Shown here piece by piece: positions 19,451 to 29,961 of a stretch of DNA of 64,000 nucleotides. Source of the DNA: Phytophthora colocasiae. Lineage: Eukaryota; Oomycota; Peronosporomycetes; Peronosporales; Peronosporaceae. The position numbers were made by a program, and so were the translations under genes. The DNA is taken from assembly GCA_018806915.1 (NCBI GenBank), contig JAGKQI010000078.1, positions 1,116,001-1,180,000 on the forward strand, written 5' to 3'. The notes below the pieces were generated by a model. The model searched no databases, was not told the origin of the DNA, and saw only the letters and a list, made by a program, of their open reading frames with translations. Each line of letters starts with the position of its first letter. Position 1 is the first letter of the stretch.

Positions 19451-22034
19451 ATGGCGCGCATCCGAGCGAGCACACGCGGAAAAGTCGACGCAGTCGCGGC
19501 AGCTGCGCGGGACGTTGATTTCGGACATTTGTGGCGGCAGCTTCGGGCTGCTGGGTGGACGTCAAGGCGGCCACGAGGTCTCCAGACAGAGTGGAGCTAC
19601 TTGAGTCCGGATGGGGTAAGCGTGCTATTGGGGGAGGAAGCTGTCGTGAAGCATGTTGTGGAGGCGGGATTGTCGATTGAAGCCAGCGATAGTGACGGCG
19701 ACAGCACTAACGAGGACAGTGGGGACACGTGTGTTCGCGCTTCACAGATAGACACAAGCGTCGACCTCTCCCAGAATACCATTAATGCTTTGTTCGGTAC
19801 GTCGAGCGACTCTGAAGTCGAGCTTTCACAGCATGCAGTTTCCCGGGCGTTTGAAATACCGACGAGCGATCTTCAGCCTGACGAGTCGCAGCGAGAGGCT
19901 GCTAGCAGTTTGCAGCTGCTGTCAGAAGCATCGGGGGCAGAGAGTTGCGAGGAAGGGGGCAGTGAACCGGCATCAAATGAAGATGTCGTCAACCTCGTGC
20001 AGGTTAGAGAGCAACCATCCGGTTACGAGACTATAAGCTCAGACGAAAGCGATGGAGTCGCAGTCAAAGAGGATGACGAAGACGTGACACCTGATGAGCC
20101 TGATGATTCGGACAACTATCTTTCCGATGGTGATGCCGTCGCTATGGATGAAGCCTTCATTTCTTCTCTTCGAATGGACGCAGATGCGCCTGATAGACAG
20201 ACCGTGAAACAACGAGAGGACGCCTTACGATCTATGGAGTGGGGCACTCCATCTTCTACTTTTGAGACCAATGGTACTGGATATCCTGGCTTAGATATGG
20301 AAGAGGCGCAACCTGTAAGTGAACTGCGTGCGGTTTGCCACTCTCCTCTGCTGACACTATTCTACTTCATGCCTAAATCTATGTGGGTTAGTATTACCAC
20401 GGAAACAAATCGATACGGACTGCAGCAAGTCGATCGACGGGCACGCGTAATCCAGACAAGGCAGGCGAAACAGGGAGAACACCGCCAAGAATCGCTGAAG
20501 ACAATCCGCCGGCGTTTGAGGTCTACCCAGGAGTACGAGCCGCACGAGATCCTCCATGTCCTTGGCCTTCTTGTTGCCCGCATGCTTTGCCCGCAGAAAC
20601 GGTTCGCGGCACACTGGTCGATGGTGGAGGATGGAGCCGTTCCAGCAGGGAACTTTGGTCGCTACATGGGGCGCAATCGCTGTCAAGAAATTTTGCGGGA
20701 CCTTCATTTCGTCGACAATGAAACAGAGCGGACAAGCGACAAACTGTGGAAGCTGCGTTCTGTCGTCACCAAGATTCAGCACCGTTTTCTTGCAGGGTGG
20801 TCACTGCCAGCGGTGTTCTCATTCGACGAAGGAATTTTGCCTGCTACATCCAAACGGAACTCAACGCGAATGTTTATGCCGGATAAGCCCCATCGCTATG
20901 GCTCAAAGATGTTTATGACGTGTGATTCAAGGACAGCGTACTGCCACAGGTAAGAATTTGTATGTCGTATGTTACGACCTTCTCCTCCTCAGCTAACACC
21001 CAATGTCGTATGTTACCAGATTTGAAATGTATGTAGGCAAACGCAGGGCTGACGACTCAAGCACGACTCCACTCGACAACAAGACAGGCGCTGCTGCTGT
21101 GGTCAGAAACCTGAACTGCGTTCTGGGCTCGAATACGCGTCATCGATGGCATGCCGTTGTTGTAGACCGCTTCTACTCGTCCGTCCTACTCGCGATTGAG
21201 CTCTTGAAGATGAACATTTACGTCGTCGGTACGATCATGACCAACCGACTTGGGCTTGACAAGCGCATCAAGGCTAAGAGCGAGACGCGTCCTGACAGCA
21301 TCCCCCGCGGCACTTTTACGTTCTCACGTTCGGTTGCTATTCCTACTATGGTGTACTATCACTGGTGGGATCGCAAACCCGTGCACTACTTGTGCACGGG
21401 CGCTGTGATGACCATGTCAACGATCGAGAGGAAGAACAAACAAGTCGGAGCTATCACTGTGCCGTGTCCAGCCGCCGTCAATGACTACCAGCGGTGGATG
21501 GGCGGAGTTGACGTGCATGATCAACTCCGCCTCCAATCCTACTCTCTCCAAACGTCCACAAAGTTCAAAAAATACTACAAAAGCCTGTTCTTAGGCTTCG
21601 TCGACCTAGTGCTGGTCAACGCGTACATCTCACACAAGGAGACGGCCAAGATTGCTAACACGACGGCGATGACTCGCCGAGAATGGTACGGTGTTCTGCA
21701 AAACCAGCTACTACAACTCAAGGCAGGTGACTTCACTGGTATTGTCGCGACTCCGCCTCCTCTAGCCCAGAAGAGAAAGCGTGCACCCCCTCGTATCACC
21801 CATGTTCTCGACCAGTCAGAGGACTGGGTGACAATCGGCAACACTCAGAAGCGCAGACAGCGCTCTTGTAAGGTGTGTGCCCTCTTACGGGTGGACCGCA
21901 AGAAGAAGTCGTTTGCAACGACGTATTTTTGCGAACGTTGTTCCATCGATGACGCGAAATGCTGGTTGTGTAACAAGATACGACGTGAGTACAAGGGTAC
22001 GGCCAAAACATGCTTTGAAATCTGGCAACGATGA
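19451..22034 (+). CDS. piggyBac (DDE_Tnp_1_7) transposase, two exons, apparently intact
   Basis: Exons 19451-20949 and 21020-22034 join across a 70-nt GT-AG intron (codon AG|A), giving 837 aa. The N-terminal part is acidic and low in complexity. The catalytic Asp triad is visible at FSFDEG (D459), VVVDRFYSS (D549) and MGGVDVHDQ (D664). A Cys-rich finger closes the protein (CKVCALLR ... CERCSIDDAKCWLC), as in the piggyBac C-terminal DNA-binding domain. Without splicing the frame stops just after the intron start, at YCHR, so the intron decides the model. Cut-and-paste activity is plausible. Confidence 0.9.
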
Positions 22035-22542
22035 TTTCCGAAGCTGGGGAGGCGATTCCACCCTACCTTGGGAAACGAGTTGTGATGCGGCGTCCTGGCC
22101 AGCAAGCCGGATTGCGTAAGAAGACACGCCGTGAACTCCAGTTGCTGGGTGGTGGTGGAGACGATGCTGATGACGAGGCAGATTAGAGACTGTAGTGAAG
22201 AGAAGAAGGAAGTTAGTGATGAGTCCTGCATATAGTACGCACGCAATTCACGATACCTTGAATTGACGCCGCTTCTGTACCGCAAATGTGCTAATGAAAG
22301 TGCACGCTTCAAATCGGTTCTGCAAGCTTTCCCGTCGTTGGTAGTTACATACGACATACAGGTTAGTTTCCGGGGCTAGAAAGCAGTATAAGCTACGACA
22401 TTGACAAAAAAACCTGTTGACAATTTATACATCGCTAGCAAGTGCTATTTATGCTCAATACAGTTTTGTAGATTTACAATTACGTCGTATGTTACGCCAT
22501 GAGATTAGCTGTTCCTACGACATATCCTCGGGATCCAGGGGG
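22035..22542. other. piggyBac 3' untranslated and subterminal region
   Basis: About 500 bp without a gene. It contains repeated ACGTCGTATGTTACG and CTACGACAT-type motifs, and ends in the right terminal repeat. Confidence 0.6.
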
Positions 22543-22553
22543 TTAACAAACTG

Positions 22554-24599
22554 TAGCTGCGAAGAACCTGCAACTCTTCCTGGCGAAGTCAGAGGAAAGC
22601 GGCTGGTTGTCATATGACGAAGATCTGGTCAATAAGCTGCTGCAGAACCGTGTTGACACTTCAAAGTTGAAGGCGTTATGGCCCACGTGGAAGTTGAACA
22701 GAGCTAAAGATCCGCGGTTGTTTGGGGAAGATGTACCGCTTGGAGAGGATGTGGTTCACGTACTCGTGAGACTTCCTGAGGAGCAATCTGTGCCGAGTCG
22801 GACGCGAGTGCACTCCGAAATCGAAGATCAGAAGCCGATGAAAAGACTGAAAACGAGTGAAGTGAAGAAGTGGGAATGGAAGGAAGAAGAACCAGTGTAT
22901 TCTAGAGACTCTAGGCTCTTCTTCGTCAATCGAGAGAAGGCGGTGAAGGACCTCATCAAATTCCACAAAGTAAATTTCAATCGGGCGAAAGACGGATATG
23001 GCCTAACATGGGTGATTCCGCTTTTGGACAATGTGTTTGGACTCGGAAAGTCAGCATTTGGTCAAGAGTACATTCGGAGATGCCAGTCGCTAAAGCCTGA
23101 CACGACAGCGGATGAATTTATGAACACTCTATGCAGTTGCCACACGATACGTATCACGTTGGCACAAGCGCATGTTCTGGACGAGAATGGTGACTTTGAT
23201 TATTATCTAGCGTCACAAAGTTTGGCCGGACGGCGGTCTCCATGTTCCGTTTGGGACGCATGTGATTGTGCCTACGTACGCAATGGGGCGGATGACAACC
23301 GTGTGGGGTGAAGATGCTGGTGAATATCGTCCGGAGCGCTGGATCGATGAGAACGGCAACGTCATTAAGATGTCCCCGTTCAAGTTCTTCAGTTTCCTGG
23401 CTTGCTAGTCGTTTCGACTTTATGCGACTTCACCTTCATCTTCTTCCGCCTGAAGCGATCAAGACAGTTATAGAAAATACGCGATGGGAAGCGACATCAA
23501 GCGAGAGTATTAAACATCATCTGAAACTTACTGACAATGAAGTGATGAATCTTTCAGCTCGTCTCGAAGAAACGACATTTGGTCATCCGCGATCGTTGGT
23601 GGAGGCGTTCAAGATGTGCGAGTCTTATGACGAACTCTTGAATTACACGCCTAAACCACCTACACGGGCTGAGTGGGAATGTTTCTTTGAGAAATTGTGG
23701 CTGTATCGGTCGCCGCTTTACTATCTCATGGAATGCGCACTAGTCAGACAAGAAGCCGACTTGTCATTATCCTGGATAGACGACAGAGGCAAGGAGATTA
23801 CGTACGAGGAAATAGTGAGTGCGTTCGGCATAAGATGGGAGGGGAGCATGGAGAGTGCGAAGTTGTTCATGCCGGCGTACATACAAAAACGGTTCTGGCA
23901 GCCGTGTTCAACGTCAAAGAGCTGCTGCAGAAGGTTGTTCCTGTAATTTCCGAGATTTCGATCGACTATCCTGACGTGTTCGAGATGCTTTGTTTGAATC
24001 GATTTCAAGAGATGTTTTCGAGTGAAGCTTGTCCACACGATGTGCTCCCTAGTTTCTTTACGAAAAAGCAACGGTTTGGAAGGTGTCGTGGAGTACAATT
24101 CGCAGATCGTACGTTTAAAATGGTGGAAGCTGATGGGATGCGCGAACGTACACGTCAATTGAACTTGAAACAATGTCCACAGTCAGAATCAACCAACATC
24201 CTTCTGTCGACACAAGTGCAGGGAATGATATTAACGGTTGGTCTTGCTGTCAAAACCTGCAGTACTGTCACAGCAACAATTGTGGATGAAGAGCGTGAGA
24301 AATTCGACTTGTTGCTTTCCAAGAAACAGGGCTGTCTGAACGTTCTTTTCATATGCGCGACGAAGTATGGAGGTAATCTGCAAGAGGCATTTGGATCGGC
24401 GAAATCTATCATATACACCGAGGCGATGCAATCGGTGGAAAAGAAGGTCACAACCCAGTACACCCATGAGGTCATCCTGCTGGACTTGACTACACCACAG
24501 AACCGTGCCGACTTTTTTGGACTTGTATGGAACGATACGTTGCAAACGCGTCTAGAGAACGTGATTCACAAAGGTGGAGGTGGAAACACTGACGAGTAA
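22554..24599 (+). pseudogene. CRN3: 3' part, with core replaced by foreign DNA
   Basis: Resumes the CRN frame with NLQLFLAK, then HVLVRLPEE and a Walker A-like GLGKSAFG. At 23227/23228 the CRN sequence stops and 175 bp from a cytochrome P450 gene take its place. CRN homology returns at 23403 (TGCTAGTCGTTTCGAC), about 299 bp further along the gene when compared with CRN4. Walker B and the sensor strand are lost. A later 1-nt deletion near 23890 (ACATACAAAAACGG) shifts the frame again. The gene is therefore broken at least three times, counting the Copia. Confidence 0.9.
23228..23402 (+). pseudogene. Cytochrome P450 gene fragment inside CRN3
   Basis: Read with codons starting at 23226, this piece gives VPFGTHVIVPTYAMGRM, VWGEDAGEYRPERW and SPFKFFSFLA. 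This is the typical P450 stretch before the haem-binding loop, including the PERW/PERF motif, and is closest in style to CYP86-clan fatty-acid hydroxylases. The P450 frame differs from the CRN frame on either side. The Cys haem loop is not included. Overlaps of a few bases at both junctions (TTGGCC, GCTAGTC) fit end-joining or template switching. Confidence 0.85.
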
Positions 24600-24890
24600 G
24601 CACGTTGAATTCAAGATGACAGCAGCGGTTTGAGTGCCCCAGTTGAAAAATGGAGGAGAACGAACAGAGCATAAATCGTATAATTCAACTAATACTTGAA
24701 GTAACTAGTTATACCTTGAATCCATCGCCAATTTTCAGTTCATTACAGGTGAACAGCAGAATAATTTCTTTGGACAATTGTGGCTGTATCCAACACCAGC
24801 CGAAATTTGTTTTATTCTACCACAAATAGACTAACCTCGTGATCTTCCTTCATTGTGCATTGTGTCTATCGAATCCAATACGTCGGTACG

Positions 24891-26330
24891 ATGGAGAACG
24901 TCAGCCTCCTTATAAAGACACGAGATGAATACAATCAACTGGCCCACATTGGTCGTGGCACGTATGGAGATGTAAGTTCGCTAGGTATTCAAAGGTTTTA
25001 ATTCGTAAGACTTGATTCCAACCAATCTTCGTCTTCAGGCATTCCTGTGTGAACGTGTTGCTACAAGGGAACAAGTGTGTCTAAAAGAGATCGATCTGAC
25101 GTTCCAGTCCACGGAAGAACGGTAAACATTCAAGTTAAAGCATTCACTAGTACTATCTGAACGTGATTTTTGTAGAAAGAGGTGTCTGAATGAGGTAGCA
25201 CTGTTGCAGTTGCTTCCTTCCCATCCAAACATCATAAAGTTTCATGAAGCTTTCTGGGCTGACAATCCTGAAGAGAACCAGTAACTTCTCATCCTCAGTC
25301 TTGAGCACGCAGATGGAGGAGACCTCGAGCAGTATCTACGTTCGAACTCAATCCAGGAGGATAAAGCTAGGAAGATATTCACTCAAGTAGCACAAGGAGT
25401 CGACCACTTGCACCGAAATCATGTGGTTCATCGCGATCTCAAATGTGGCAACGTCTTCCTCTTTCAATCCGGACGAATTGTTCTGGGGGATTTCGGTACG
25501 TCCAAGCAGCTTCCACCAGCTTCTGACTCACAAGTGCTTGGAACGGAATACCTCACGTCGACAGTTGTCGGATCGCCGCTTTACATGAGCCCAGAGATGT
25601 TGGAAGACGAGCTCCATGGCTTCGCTACTGACATTTGGTCGCTTGGCTGTGTCTTGTACGAAATGCTGACTGGGAAGCCAGCTTTTAGCGCTCCGTCGTA
25701 TCCTGCGGTTGTTTATCGTATCACTCAAGGTCAATACGAGCCTCTGAGTGCTGCAGTTACTGCAGAAGCAGTTGAATTGATAGCCAGTATGCTACAAAAG
25801 GACCCTGAGAACCGACCGAATATCGCAAAGGTGCTTCAGTCGTCTTGGCTTCAGCCTCTTAAGGTCTTGGAGGTCAACAAGGAAGAGACTCGAATTGATT
25901 GCTCTGCTGGCCATCCGATAGAGAGTCTCCCACCCGTGCCAGTACAGAGTGAAGCGAACACACCAACAGAAATGTCAGCTCAAAGACAAACATTCATATC
26001 GCCACCACCAGCTCCAGTAGAGCGGTATCCCCAGCTCCGATACGCCGAGGAGTCCGATCACACCAGAATCGCAAGAAAAATGATCGTCTTTGGCGAGTTC
26101 CTTCACCGTTGATACGGGCATGTTGCTTGTTGTGCACTGTGTACAACCATCTCCAAGTCTCCCACAACGAAAACTTCTATCCATTCCATCTACGAAAGAT
26201 GAGCGACATGGTATTCCTGATCAACCAGTGCTACAATTTGAGGTGCGTGGTGTTCATATCGGGATATCTCGGCATCAGACCTAAGTCAACGAATGCACAT
26301 GAAACCAACCAATATCAGAGCTCATCAATA
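24891..26330 (+). pseudogene. NEK-C: kinase copy with premature stop
   Basis: Exon 1 (24891-24971), exon 2 (25039-25121) and the start of exon 3 (25176) are preserved, including IGRGTYGD and VCLKEI. A CAG-TAA change at 25282-25284 stops the protein after PEENQ, before the catalytic loop. Downstream HRDLKCGN, DFGTSK and the C-lobe remain open (25408-26112). A 1-nt deletion at GAGCGGTATCC (about 26022) then shifts the tail. Confidence 0.85.
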
Positions 26331-26335
26331 TCAGC

Positions 26336-27237
26336 AATGCTTTCTTCCCAACTTATCGGGCTTGAATAGATCTTGTGTCGCTTTATCCTCACCGCTTTTG
26401 CTGGTCCTACTTAACCGATTTTCGTCGCTTCATGCCCGTCTTCTCGTCTTGGGAAGAATTGAATGCAGAGGCAACTAACGCAGCGTATCTGATCGAATCC
26501 AGAGCTTTTCGCAAGTGGATTTTGGTCGCCAACACATTTGTGATCATGATCGTGGATGAAGGTTTGTCCGTCTCCAAGTAGCACTTGAGCAGCATCGTGA
26601 GTTTCGAGTTCCTGTCGGGAATGTGTTCTTTTCCCCTTCGAGCTTGTACTCTGATGCATTCCTTGAGGGATAGCAGACTCGAGTTAATCTCTCGAGCTTC
26701 CTTATGCTCCTTGGAACTGCGAGCCAGACCTTCGCCCGTGTACTCCGCTCCAGCGAGATCAACCAGCACGAACATCCCACCAGGACACTTCGCCTTCTCT
26801 GCTTCAACACGAGCTTTCATAGCTGCCACCACAGCTTCTGCGGCGTCAACTTGACTCTGCAACGTCTGCAGCCGATCTTCGTCCTCTTTAGGAGGCCGGA
26901 CACCGGAAAGAACTGGTTTCCCATCTACGATTATGTACATGTGCGACTGGTTCGCAATATACAAGTCGTCACGAGCTTTTCCCAGAGGAACCACTCGGGA
27001 CTGCACTAAGGCGACTTCCTGTCGAGCTTCTGCAAAGTGCCGTCGTCACGATCTCGAGCAAGCCCTCACTCTCTGCAAACAGATCTTGAACTAACCGCTG
27101 GCAGCATACCTAGCTCAGCGTCATATCCGAAGATCGTGTGTCTTCCCACTGCTCGTGTGGCCGTACGCGAAGCAACACGACGTTGCACCACTAGCATTCC
27201 CGGCTGGCCTCGGCAAGTCCAGCAGCAGCAGTTCCAT
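26336..27237 (-). pseudogene. Kinesin motor-domain fragment K-D
   Basis: Minus-strand copy of the truncated motor (ATG 27237). The largest open piece is 27006-26407, with VDLAGAE and the SKLTMLLKCYL helix. It has the shared 2-nt P-loop deletion, an extra A near 27034 and further small indels near 27105. HIPYRN has become HIPDRN. Confidence 0.82.
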
Positions 27238-27365
27238 CACTCACTAACCAATCTTGGGTGACGTGATGACATGCCTTCATCACATTTCACCTGGCTTAAA
27301 TACGGACGGAAATTCTCCCTCCCTATTCATTCATTCATTCTAGAATCCGCCGACTGCGAGAGAAG
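27238..27365. promoter_or_regulatory. Divergent promoter between K-D and CRN4
   Basis: 128 bp. On the CRN side, TATA-like CTTAAATACG (27295-27304) lies about 60 bp before the ATG, followed by an initiator-like CTATTCATTCATTCATTC (about 27323-27340). A TGACGTGATGA motif, resembling a bZIP site, lies on the kinesin side (about 27260). Confidence 0.5.
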
Positions 27366-29663
27366 ATGGTGAAGCTGTTCTGTGCGATTGTCGGGGAGGG
27401 AAGTGCGTTCGAGGTGAACATTGACAATACTGAGTCGGTTTCCGCGTTGCAGAAGGTGATCAAGAAGAAGATGAAGAACGACTTAACGGGTGTCGATGCT
27501 GACAAGCTACAACTTTTCCTGGCGAAGTCAGAGGAAAACGGCTGGTTGTCATATGACGAAGATCTGGTCAATAAGCTGCTGCTGAACCGTGTTGACACTT
27601 CAAAGTTGAAGGCGTTATGGCCCACGTGGAAGTTGAACAGAGCTAAAGATCCGCGGTTGTTTGGGGAAGATGTACCGCTTGGAGAGGATGTGGTTCACGT
27701 ACTCGTGAGACTTCGTGAGGAGCAATCTGTGCCGAGTCGGACGCGAGTGCACTCCGAAATCGAAGATCAGAAGTCGATGAAAAGACTGAAAACAAGTGAA
27801 GTGAAGAAGTGGGAATGGAAGGAAGAAGAACCAGTGTATTCTAGAGGTCGCAGACTTTTCTTCGTCAATCGAGAGAAGGCGGTGAAGAATCTCATCAAAT
27901 TCCACAAAGTAAATTTCAATCGGGCGAGAGATCGATATGGCCTAACATGGGTGATTCCGCTTTTGGACAATGTGTCTGGACTCGGAAAGTCGAGATTTGG
28001 TCAAGAGTACATTCGGAGATGCCAGTCGCTAAAGCCTGACACGACAGCGGATGAATTTATGAACACTCTATGCAGCTGCCACACGATACCTATCACGTTG
28101 GCACAAACGCATGTTCTGGACGAGAATGGTGACTTTGATTATTATCTAGCAAAACAAAGTTTGGCCAAGCGCATTCGGGCTTTCTTCAAAGCAAACTACG
28201 ACGTTTTACCACGCGCTTTCGACAATCTCGAAAATGACTATGTGACTCTTTTGAAAAAGTTAACGGAGGAAGTGGGGCCCCTTTTCATAGTGATCGATGA
28301 AATCGGCTTGACTTTTGACCACGACAAACTGGATAATGCTGCGAGGAGAGTACAATTCTTCAAGTTTTGCAAAATGTTGCAACCTCTGTTTTATAATCGG
28401 AAACTGTTTTTCCTCATTGCGGGTAGAGCGTCGTTTCTGAATCATGTCGCGAGAAGATCACTAGATGCTAGTCCTTTCGACTTTATGCGACTTCACCTTC
28501 ATCTTCTTCCGCCCGAAGCGATCAAGACAGTTATCGAAAATACGCGATGGGAAGCGACATCAAGCGAGAGTATTAAACATCATCTGAAACTTACTGACAA
28601 TGAAGTGATGAATCTTTCAGCTCGTCTCGAAGAAACGACATTTGGTCATCCGCGATCGTTGGTGGAGGCGTTTAAGACGTGCGAATCTTATGACGAACTC
28701 TTGAATTACACGCCTGAACCACCTACACGGGCTGAGTGGGAATGTTTCTTTGAGAAATTGTGGCTGTATCGGTCGCCGCTTTACTATCTTATGGAATGCG
28801 CACTAGTCAGACAAGAAGCCGACTTGTCATTATCCTGGATAGACGACAGAGGCAAGGAGATTACGTACGAGGAAATAGTGAGTGCGTTCGGCATAAGATG
28901 GGAGGGGAGCATGGAGAATGCGCTGTTGTATATGCCGGCGTACATACAAAAACCGATTCTGGCAGCCGTGTTCAAAGTCAAAGAGCTGCTGCAGAAGGTT
29001 GTACCTGCCATTTCCCACCTTTCGATCGACTATCCTGACGTGTTCGAGATGCTTTGTTTGAATCGATTTCAAGAGATGTTTCCGAGTGAAGGTTGTCCAC
29101 ACGATGTGCTCCCTAGTTTCTTTACGAAAAAGCAACGGTTTGGAAGGTGTCGTGGAGTACAATTTGCAGATCGTACGTTTAAAATGGTGGAAGCTGATGG
29201 GATGCGCGAACGTACACGTCAATTGAAATTGAAACAATGTCCACAGTCAGAATCAACCAACATCCTTCTGTCGACACAAGTGCAGGGAATGATATTAACG
29301 GTTGGTCTTGCTGTCAAAACCTGCAGTACTGTCACAGCAACAATTGTGGATGAAGAGCGTGAGAAATTCGACTTGTTGCTTTCCAAGAAACAGGGCTGTC
29401 TGAACGTTCTTTTCATATGCGCGACGAAGTATGGAGGTAATCTGCAAGAGGCATTTGGATCGGCGAAATCGATCATATACACGGAGGCGATGCAATCGAC
29501 GGAAAAGAAGGTCACAACCCAATACACCCATGAGGTCATCCTGCTGGACTTGACTACACCACAGAACCGTGCCGACTTTTTTGGACTTGCATGGAACGAT
29601 ACGTTGCAAACGCGTCTAGAGAACGTGATTCACAAAGGTGGAAGTGGAAACACTGACGAGTAA
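27366..29663 (+). CDS. CRN4: full-length Crinkler effector with P-loop NTPase core (765 aa)
   Basis: Intact 765-aa frame. LQLFLAK is at residues 48-54, and HVLVRLRE at 111-118 (Arg where Pro is usual). Walker A-like GLGKSRFG is at 205-212 and Walker B-like FIVIDEIG at 307-314. FFLIAGRAS follows about 45 residues later, then a helical region and the C-terminal module with LNVLFICATKYG and VILLDLTTPQNRADFFGL. It differs from CRN2 by scattered substitutions only. The start ATG is at the same place as in CRN2 and follows the conserved promoter. The gene is probably expressible. The cellular activity of this C-terminal type is not deducible from sequence alone. Confidence 0.92.
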   Translation: MVKLFCAIVGEGSAFEVNIDNTESVSALQKVIKKKMKNDLTGVDADKLQLFLAKSEENGWLSYDEDLVNKLLLNRVDTSKLKALWPTWKLNRAKDPRLFGEDVPLGEDVVHVLVRLREEQSVPSRTRVHSEIEDQKSMKRLKTSEVKKWEWKEEEPVYSRGRRLFFVNREKAVKNLIKFHKVNFNRARDRYGLTWVIPLLDNVSGLGKSRFGQEYIRRCQSLKPDTTADEFMNTLCSCHTIPITLAQTHVLDENGDFDYYLAKQSLAKRIRAFFKANYDVLPRAFDNLENDYVTLLKKLTEEVGPLFIVIDEIGLTFDHDKLDNAARRVQFFKFCKMLQPLFYNRKLFFLIAGRASFLNHVARRSLDASPFDFMRLHLHLLPPEAIKTVIENTRWEATSSESIKHHLKLTDNEVMNLSARLEETTFGHPRSLVEAFKTCESYDELLNYTPEPPTRAEWECFFEKLWLYRSPLYYLMECALVRQEADLSLSWIDDRGKEITYEEIVSAFGIRWEGSMENALLYMPAYIQKPILAAVFKVKELLQKVVPAISHLSIDYPDVFEMLCLNRFQEMFPSEGCPHDVLPSFFTKKQRFGRCRGVQFADRTFKMVEADGMRERTRQLKLKQCPQSESTNILLSTQVQGMILTVGLAVKTCSTVTATIVDEEREKFDLLLSKKQGCLNVLFICATKYGGNLQEAFGSAKSIIYTEAMQSTEKKVTTQYTHEVILLDLTTPQNRADFFGLAWNDTLQTRLENVIHKGGSGNTDE

Positions 29664-29961
29664 GCACTGTTGAATTCAAGATGACAGCAGCGGTTTGAGT
29701 GCCCCAGTTGAAAAATGGAGGAGAACGAACAGAGCATAAATCGTATAATTCAACTGAATCCATCGCCAATTTTCAGTTCATTAAAGGTGAACAGCAGAAT
29801 AACTTCTTTGGACAATTGTGGCTGTATCGAACACAGCTTAAATATCTCATGGATCACATTTCATTCGCAGCCGAAATTTGTTTTATTCTACCACAAATAG
29901 ACTAACCTCGTGATCTTGCTTCATTGTGCATTGTGTCTATCGAATCCAATACGTCGGTACG

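Larger units (their letters stand above)
19202..22542 (+). mobile_element. piggyBac transposon (3,341 bp) inserted at TTAA in the Copia LTR
   Basis: Flanked by TTAA at 19198-19201 and 22543-22546. Ends are CCCCTCAGTTCCCG on the left and, read inward from the right, CCCCCTGGATCCCGAGG. Subterminal ATGTCGTA-type motifs recur near both ends (19217, 19247, 22335, 22485, 22515) and may be transposase binding sites. It contains one complete-looking transposase gene. Excision at TTAA would restore the LTR exactly, as piggyBac elements do. Confidence 0.92.
15029..22548 (-). mobile_element. Copia-type LTR element without pol (TSD AACTG), carrying a nested piggyBac
   Basis: The 210-bp LTRs at 15029-15238 and 18994-19201 plus 22547-22548 (split by piggyBac) read TGTTAAAG...CCTCGCCATA on the minus strand and look identical. 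Target duplications AACTG are at 15024-15028 and 22549-22553. Next to the 5' LTR, minus-strand AGGTTATGAGCCCAAG resembles the internal-tRNA-Met primer site of Copia elements. At the other end, GAGGCAGGGAGGC precedes the 3' LTR as a polypurine tract. The interior has only a decayed gag, repeats and an antisense ORF. No protease, integrase or RT was found, so movement must have used enzymes in trans. Confidence 0.88.

Noticed and set aside
28830..29237. Minus-strand 135-codon frame inside CRN4, with equivalents in the other CRNs
   Set aside because: It follows CRN codon periodicity, recurs only because the CRNs are paralogous, and has no domain; it is an antisense shadow.
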